DNA from: Pseudomonas extremorientalis | Lineage (GTDB): Bacteria > Pseudomonadota > Gammaproteobacteria > Pseudomonadales > Pseudomonadaceae | DNA: 64,000 bases | Direction of reading: 5' to 3' | Assembly (NCBI RefSeq): GCF_001870465.1 | Contig: NZ_MDGK01000062.1 | Span: 1-64,000 of the forward strand | Shown: positions 59,678-64,000 of the stretch, one piece after another | Position numbering within the stretch: position 1 is the first letter of the stretch | Layout of the letters: every line of letters begins with the position of its first letter | Notes under the pieces: model-generated | Told to the model about the DNA's origin: nothing | Database searches by the model: none | The model's input: only the letters and a program-made list of their open reading frames with translations | Position numbers and translations under genes: made by a program

Positions 59678-60238
59678 TCAGTGACGGTGCTGGCGGGTGA
59701 CGCCGGCATCGAATTGCGCGACCACCTGCCGCCAGCCGGCTGCGATCAGCGCCTGGTCGGAGAGGTCGGAGGGAGCGGCGAGGTTGGCCTGGCGATTGAG
59801 CCAGATGTCCGGCTCGGCACCGTGCACGCGCATCAGTAATGAACCGCTGGTCGCTGGCGCCTGGCTCAAGCCCAGGTAGGCCGAGGGTTCCAACAGTTGC
59901 CAGCGGTGATCGCCGCGGCTGACCGAACTGGCGTCCTGGGCAAACGGCGCAAAGCCTTCTTCGGCCAGTTGCGCCGGGCTGGGCAGCGCGCTTTGTTCCT
60001 GCTGCAACAGCTGGATTTCATCCAGGGTCACCCGCAGGTCAGCGTAAATGCCTTGCTCGGCGGCGCTCAGGTCGCGGCGCGCGTCCAATTGGTGGCTGGG
60101 CACCGCCGCGACTTCCTGGGATTCACCGTGCAGCGCTATTACCGAGCCGGCCACCGCGAGGATGATCAGGCACAACAGCAGCACGTAGAGGGTTTCGTGA
60201 CCGGCACCGGCGGGGCGTACAACCTGTGTGGTACTCAT
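59678..60238 (-). CDS. fpvK: FpvK-like single-pass protein (DUF6162 type)
   Basis: Protein of 186 residues with one N-terminal membrane helix (LYVLLLCLIILAVAGSVIAL) and a periplasmic domain ending in VTRQHRH. Coupled to fpvJ by ATGA. In P. aeruginosa it belongs to the inner-membrane complex with FpvG, FpvH and FpvJ that reduces ferri-pyoverdine. Confidence 0.85.
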   Translation of the reverse strand: MSTTQVVRPAGAGHETLYVLLLCLIILAVAGSVIALHGESQEVAAVPSHQLDARRDLSAAEQGIYADLRVTLDEIQLLQQEQSALPSPAQLAEEGFAPFAQDASSVSRGDHRWQLLEPSAYLGLSQAPATSGSLLMRVHGAEPDIWLNRQANLAAPSDLSDQALIAAGWRQVVAQFDAGVTRQHRH

Positions 60239-60564
60239 TGCGGCTGGATATCCGCTTGGTCGATTTCCACCACGTGGCCGGGACCGGCATCAAACAGCAC
60301 GTAGAACTCGGCGGACGGTTTCTTGAAGGTCAGGGTCGAGTCCTGGCCGAGTTTGCCGGGCACCAGGATGGTTTCGTCGTAGCCGATCACGTCCAGGGTC
60401 ACGCCGGGTGCACCGCTGCCGTCGGAGAAGCCGCCCTTGCACTGGATCTGCTCACCGGGGATTTCCTTGCACTCGCACATCGGGTTGTGGGCGAGGGCGA
60501 CGGTACTGAACCCCGCACCCATCAACAGGACGCCGCAGGCGCGGGTCAGTCGCATCAAAGTCAT
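60235..60564 (-). CDS. fpvJ: FpvJ-like small periplasmic protein
   Basis: Protein of 109 residues. Signal peptide RACGVLLMGAGFSTVALA, then HNPMCECKEIPGEQIQCKGG with closely spaced cysteines that could bind metal or form disulfides. FpvJ binds FpvC and promotes the reduction step in the published P. aeruginosa model. Coupled by ATGA overlaps on both sides. Confidence 0.86.
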   Translation of the reverse strand: MTLMRLTRACGVLLMGAGFSTVALAHNPMCECKEIPGEQIQCKGGFSDGSGAPGVTLDVIGYDETILVPGKLGQDSTLTFKKPSAEFYVLFDAGPGHVVEIDQADIQPQ

Positions 60565-61097
60565 GGTTTAACTCCTTGCTTGTTCAGCCAGGCAATCGTG
60601 GCAGGCGAAGCCTGGCTCAACGGGATGGAACCCTGGTGCATGCTGCCGTCCCAGCCTTCCATGGTCACCCACAGTTCGGCGTCGACGGGCGTGCGTTCCG
60701 GGATCGGCAGGCCGGCGCCCATGCGGTAGGGCGTACCGAAGAAGATCACCCCGGCAGCGCGCAGGCTGCGCGGCTTGCCGATGCGCAGGTAGGTGGCCTT
60801 GACCTGGTTGGCACAGCTGTCGCACAGGGCGGCGTTGAAGAATTTCATCGGGCCGGCCGGGTCGGGGCGCGGGCCTTCATTGCGAAACTCGGCAAGCTTC
60901 AGGCTCCAGGGTCCGACCTGTACGTCGCCGGCCACCCGTTCGCCGATGCCGGTGTCGCCGCGAAACAGCGCTGCATCGGCGAAGTACTTGGGCATGAAGC
61001 CCAGCGGCACCAGCAACAGCAGCACATTGAGATGGAAACGCCATTTCAGCCAGAGTGCCCGCAGAGGCGATGGTTTTACCGCAGCGACCTTGTTCAT
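60561..61097 (-). CDS. fpvH: FpvH-like membrane protein
   Basis: Protein of 178 residues with one N-terminal membrane helix (FHLNVLLLLVPLGFMPKYFA) and a periplasmic domain containing FFNAALCDSCANQVKATYLR, a CxxC pair. Coupled to fpvG and fpvJ by ATGA overlaps. Recognised mainly by position in the operon. Confidence 0.86.
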   Translation of the reverse strand: MNKVAAVKPSPLRALWLKWRFHLNVLLLLVPLGFMPKYFADAALFRGDTGIGERVAGDVQVGPWSLKLAEFRNEGPRPDPAGPMKFFNAALCDSCANQVKATYLRIGKPRSLRAAGVIFFGTPYRMGAGLPIPERTPVDAELWVTMEGWDGSMHQGSIPLSQASPATIAWLNKQGVKP

Positions 61098-62296
61098 GAG
61101 TTGGCCTCCGAGGTTTGCGCCTGCCGGGCGGGGAGGGAAACCGGTTTGTGCTGTGCCTTGGCTTCACGGTTGAAGGCATTGAGGGTGGCCAGGGCGGTGC
61201 GCTTGGTCCAGATCAGCAGGCCGCTCAACACCATCATGCTCATGATCAGGCCGAAGAAGGCCCAGATCAGCTTGATCCAGATGCCGCCGAAGTCGCCGGT
61301 GTGCAGGGGGCGCATGGATTCGGTGACGAACTCCAGCTTCGAACGGTCGGACAGCAGGTGCGCCGCAGCCACTTCACCGTCATAGGGGTTGATCTGCGCG
61401 GTCTGGAACATCAACGGGTACCAGCCCCGCCCGCCGATCTGCAGGTGACTGTAGGCATTGAGCGGCAGGCTGATGAAACTTGCCTCCAGGCCAGGGATGC
61501 GCTGGGTGGCGATCTTGATCGCCTCGTCCACCGGAATCATGGGGGCCGGCACGCCGGGCGCCGACATCGGCACCTTCTCCCGGGCAATCACCGGGATGAC
61601 CGGTTCGGTGGAAATCGAAATCTGGTTGTCGCCCAAAATCGCCCGGATCAGGAACCAGATGCCGGTAACGGAGATGACTGCTATGAACCAGATCGACCAG
61701 ATACCGCTCAAGCGGTGGAAGTCCCCCCAGAAAATCCGCGCGCCGTGGCGAATCCGCAGGGTCGGGCGCAGGAAGCCTTTCCAGAACCGCTTGTACACCA
61801 CCAGCCCGGTGACCAGCGACGCCAGCAGCGGGATGCCGAGTGCCGACACCAGGTACCAGCCCCAGCTGTAGCCATTGGTGAACGGCACCAGCCACCAGCC
61901 ATGCAGGGCGCGGGTGAACTGCTGGAAGTTGAAGGAGGGGCTGATGCCCTGGATCGCCCCGGTGTACGGGTTGACGTAGACCTCCACCGAGCGTCCGTCG
62001 GGGTAGCTGAGGTCGACGCTCAAGGCAAAATGCGATTCGTCGGGCCGGCTGATCGACTGCACATATACCTGGGGTTCATCGCGCTTGATGGCGGCGATCA
62101 CCTGGTCGTAGCTCAGCGGTAAGGCATCGTCCGAGGGCTTGCTCGCACGGATATCCGGGTTGGCCAGCCAGACGATCTCCTGGCTGACCACCGCCAGGGT
62201 GCCGGTGACGCAGACGATCAGTACAAAGAACCAGATAGGCAATGCCAGCCAGCTATGTACGAGAAACCAGAGTTTGGAGCGTGACTTCTTCGACAT
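61094..62296 (-). CDS. fpvG: PepSY-TM ferri-siderophore reductase, FpvG-like
   Basis: Protein of 400 residues with four membrane helices and two PepSY domains. Conserved histidines sit in helices (LWFLVHSWLALPIWFFVLIV, RALHGWWLVPFTNGYSW, RPLHTGDFGGIWIKLIWAFF). Members use membrane electrons to reduce iron in ferri-siderophores; FpvG is the pyoverdine reductase. First gene of the eight-gene operon; a weak Fur-like site lies upstream. Confidence 0.92.
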   Translation of the reverse strand: MSKKSRSKLWFLVHSWLALPIWFFVLIVCVTGTLAVVSQEIVWLANPDIRASKPSDDALPLSYDQVIAAIKRDEPQVYVQSISRPDESHFALSVDLSYPDGRSVEVYVNPYTGAIQGISPSFNFQQFTRALHGWWLVPFTNGYSWGWYLVSALGIPLLASLVTGLVVYKRFWKGFLRPTLRIRHGARIFWGDFHRLSGIWSIWFIAVISVTGIWFLIRAILGDNQISISTEPVIPVIAREKVPMSAPGVPAPMIPVDEAIKIATQRIPGLEASFISLPLNAYSHLQIGGRGWYPLMFQTAQINPYDGEVAAAHLLSDRSKLEFVTESMRPLHTGDFGGIWIKLIWAFFGLIMSMMVLSGLLIWTKRTALATLNAFNREAKAQHKPVSLPARQAQTSEANS

Positions 62297-62392
62297 GTGA
62301 ATGAGGGTCTTGATCGGAGGAGGGCAATGGAGGCCCGGAAAAGGCCAGTCGTAGCTTTTGCTGACGCGACGGGCTGTATCTAAGTTAAGACG

Positions 62393-62410
62393 GATGAGAA
62401 TGAGAAATCC
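62393..62410. promoter_or_regulatory. possible Fur box upstream of fpvG
   Basis: GATGAGAATGAGAAATCC consists of three NAT-type hexamers resembling the Fur consensus GATAATGATAATCATTATC. It lies about 97 bases before the fpvG start, and iron control of this operon is expected. The match is partial. Confidence 0.4.
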
Positions 62411-62584
62411 CTAAGGCGGATATGAAAGAAAATGTTTCAGGTTCACATTCGGGGCGTTTTATCGCCTTGATCGAACACGAAACATGTTCCAAGCCATCAC
62501 CCAGGCGCCATTGATGGGTCGGGGCGGCTGCGTAGGATGGGCGCATACCGTTGAGCGAGCGCCTACAAAAGTGAGCCCAGAAAA

Positions 62585-64000
62585 ATGACTGCCCGAACCC
62601 TCTACGACAAACACATCGATTCCCACACGGTGTGCCCCCTGGATGACCAGGGCCATGTGCTGCTTTATATCGACCGCCAGGTGATCAACGAATACACCAG
62701 CCCCCAGGCCTTCAGCGGCTTGCGCGAGGCCGGGCGTAACGTGTGGCGCCCAGGCACGGCGCTGGCCGTGGTCGACCATGTAAACCCCACCACGCCCAAG
62801 CGCATCGCGGCAATGCCAGACGCAGGCGGGGCGCGGCAGGTGTCCTACCTGGCGGAGAACTGCCTGGACTTCGGCATCGAGCTGCTGGACATCCTCGACA
62901 AGCGCCAGGGCATCGAACACGTAATCGCCCCGGAGCAGGGCTTTATACTGCCAGGCATGGTGATCGCCGCCGGTGACAGCCACACCACCACTTACGGCGC
63001 CCTCGGTGCCTTCGGTTTCGGCATCGGCACCTCGGAGATCGAACACCTGCTGGCCTCTCAGACGTTGGTCTACAAGCGTCTGAAGACCCTGCGGGTCACG
63101 GTTGAGGGCGACCTGGCACCCGGCCTGACGTCCAAGGATGTGATCATGGCGCTGATCGGCAAGATCGGCGCTTCCGGTGCCACGGGCTATGCCATTGAGT
63201 TTCGTGGTTCCACCATCGATGCGCTGAGCGTCGAGGCGCGCATGACCATCTGCAACATGGCGGTGGAAGCGGGCGCGCGCGGCGCGTTCATGGCGCCGGA
63301 CGAAAAAGTCTTCGCCTACCTCAAGGGCAAGCCGCGTGCGCCGAAAGGCGAGCTGTGGGACCAGGCGCTGGTGGGCTGGCGCCAACTGCACTCGGATGCC
63401 GATGCGGTGTTCGACCAGGAAGTGCACCTCGATGCCAGCACCCTGGAACCCATGGTTACCTGGGGCACCAGCCCCGACCAGGCCGCCCCCATCGGCGCCC
63501 GCGTGCCCGACCCGCAGGACGTCAGCGACCCGATCCTGCGCCAGGACATGCGCCGCGCCCTCAACTACATGGGCCTGGAAGCCGGTATGCCGTTGAGCGA
63601 GATCGTTATCAGCCATGCGTTCATCGGCTCCTGCACCAACGCCCGCATCGAAGACCTGCGCGACGCCGCCAGCGTGGTGCGCGGCAAGCGCGTCGCTGAA
63701 CACGTGCGGGCGATGATCGTGCCGGGCTCCACCGAAGTGCGCGACCAGGCCGAAGCCGAAGGCCTTGCAGCGATTTTTATCGACGCCGGCTTTGAATGGC
63801 GTCAGTCGGGTTGCTCGATGTGCCTGGCGATGAACGACGATGTGCTCGCCCCCGGCGACCGCTGTGCGTCCAGCACCAACCGCAACTTCGAAGGCCGCCA
63901 GGGCGCGGGTGCACGCACTCACCTGATGAGCCCGGCGATGGTCGCCGCTGCTGCCATTACCGGCCGCCTCACTGATATCCGCCACTTTGGAGCGCACCCA
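62585..64000 (+). CDS. LeuC-like aconitase-family hydratase large subunit, divergent paralogue (3' end outside window)
   Basis: The 472 codons visible run to the edge and must be nearly complete, since LeuC proteins are 466-476 residues. The [4Fe-4S] ligands C350, C410 and C413 are present (IGSCTNARIEDL, SGCSMCLAM). The start TARTLYDKHIDSHTV and the end SSTNRNFEGRQGAGARTHLM are LeuC-like. But the sequence departs from the usual Pseudomonas LeuC: the substrate motif DHNVPTTP is DHVNPTTP here (D64-N67). It may therefore act on another 2- or 3-alkylmalate. A small-subunit partner (LeuD-like) would be expected just beyond the window. Confidence 0.87.
   Translation, partial: MTARTLYDKHIDSHTVCPLDDQGHVLLYIDRQVINEYTSPQAFSGLREAGRNVWRPGTALAVVDHVNPTTPKRIAAMPDAGGARQVSYLAENCLDFGIELLDILDKRQGIEHVIAPEQGFILPGMVIAAGDSHTTTYGALGAFGFGIGTSEIEHLLASQTLVYKRLKTLRVTVEGDLAPGLTSKDVIMALIGKIGASGATGYAIEFRGSTIDALSVEARMTICNMAVEAGARGAFMAPDEKVFAYLKGKPRAPKGELWDQALVGWRQLHSDADAVFDQEVHLDASTLEPMVTWGTSPDQAAPIGARVPDPQDVSDPILRQDMRRALNYMGLEAGMPLSEIVISHAFIGSCTNARIEDLRDAASVVRGKRVAEHVRAMIVPGSTEVRDQAEAEGLAAIFIDAGFEWRQSGCSMCLAMNDDVLAPGDRCASSTNRNFEGRQGAGARTHLMSPAMVAAAAITGRLTDIRHFGAHP

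Noticed and set aside
62459-63997. 512-codon open frame on the minus strand opposite the LeuC paralogue
   Set aside because: Antisense shadow caused by high GC. The plus-strand frame has intact LeuC motifs and cluster cysteines.

Overview
This window reads as the chromosome of a Pseudomonas of the fluorescens group. The GC content is high, and six extragenic palindromes carry the GTGGGAGGGGGCTTGCCCCC core typical of that group. The gene orders also point there: a complete eight-gene fpvGHJKCDEF operon for releasing iron from pyoverdine, and blocks that match, as I recall them, P. aeruginosa PAO1 PA2815/PA2817 (fadE and neighbour), PA3249-PA3258 (UTRA regulator, ABC transporter, HAD, quinone oxidoreductase, prc, EAL/CBS/GGDEF) and PA3262/PA3263 (fkpA, rdgC). 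The PAO1 numbers come from memory and were not searched.

Layout. 1-184: end of a tRNA cluster (Glu, Gly). 0.2-2.6 kb: LuxR-type regulator divergent from an orphan PotF-like binding protein. 2.6-5.8 kb: MocR-type regulator divergent from an unusual ferredoxin-reductase/M24-peptidase fusion. 6.0-8.1 kb: a large protein I cannot place. 8.3-11.3 kb: exported M20 peptidase and exported phospholipase D-like protein. 11.5-15.6 kb: self-contained exbD-tonB-receptor-exbB operon, divergent from an acetyltransferase/PhoD pair. 18-24 kb: AlaX, LysR, PA2817-like gene, fadE, transglutaminase-like protein and GST. 24-31 kb: transport (ABC-2 exporter, TetR/MFS pair with a clear operator, TDT family carrier, LplT-PlsC fusion). 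31-33.5 kb: guanidine exporter under a guanidine-II riboswitch, SBF transporter, rdgC. 33.6-33.9 kb: tRNA-Val/tRNA-Asp. 34-42 kb: accessory-looking stretch (BCCT transporter, CocE hydrolase and LysR; a 40-residue membrane protein; catalase-like and di-haem peroxidase-like pair). 42-50 kb: fkpA with a sigma-E type promoter, YkvA, an Xre pair, EAL-CBS-GGDEF, prc, quinone oxidoreductase, HAD. 50-56 kb: ABC importer with a cytoplasmic alkaline-phosphatase-superfamily enzyme and a divergent UTRA regulator. 56-62 kb: fpv operon. 62.6 kb to the end: a divergent LeuC paralogue, almost complete.

The most coherent module beyond known housekeeping is 49.8-56.2 kb. Binding protein, two permeases, ATPase, a metal-dependent phosphohydrolase without signal peptide and possibly a HAD phosphatase form one leftward set. 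The 347-bp divergent promoter region contains two near-palindromes of the HutC/DasR operator type and two PHO-box-like direct repeats. This predicts import and intracellular hydrolysis of an organophosphorus compound under both a ligand-responsive repressor and phosphate control. Other notable items are the Fd/FNR/M24 fusion with all five M24 metal ligands intact, the dedicated TonB system next to two phosphodiester hydrolases, the guanidine-II riboswitch, and an inverted pair of perfect DnaA boxes.

Functional calls rest on motifs, gene order and recalled family features. No database or folding computation was run.
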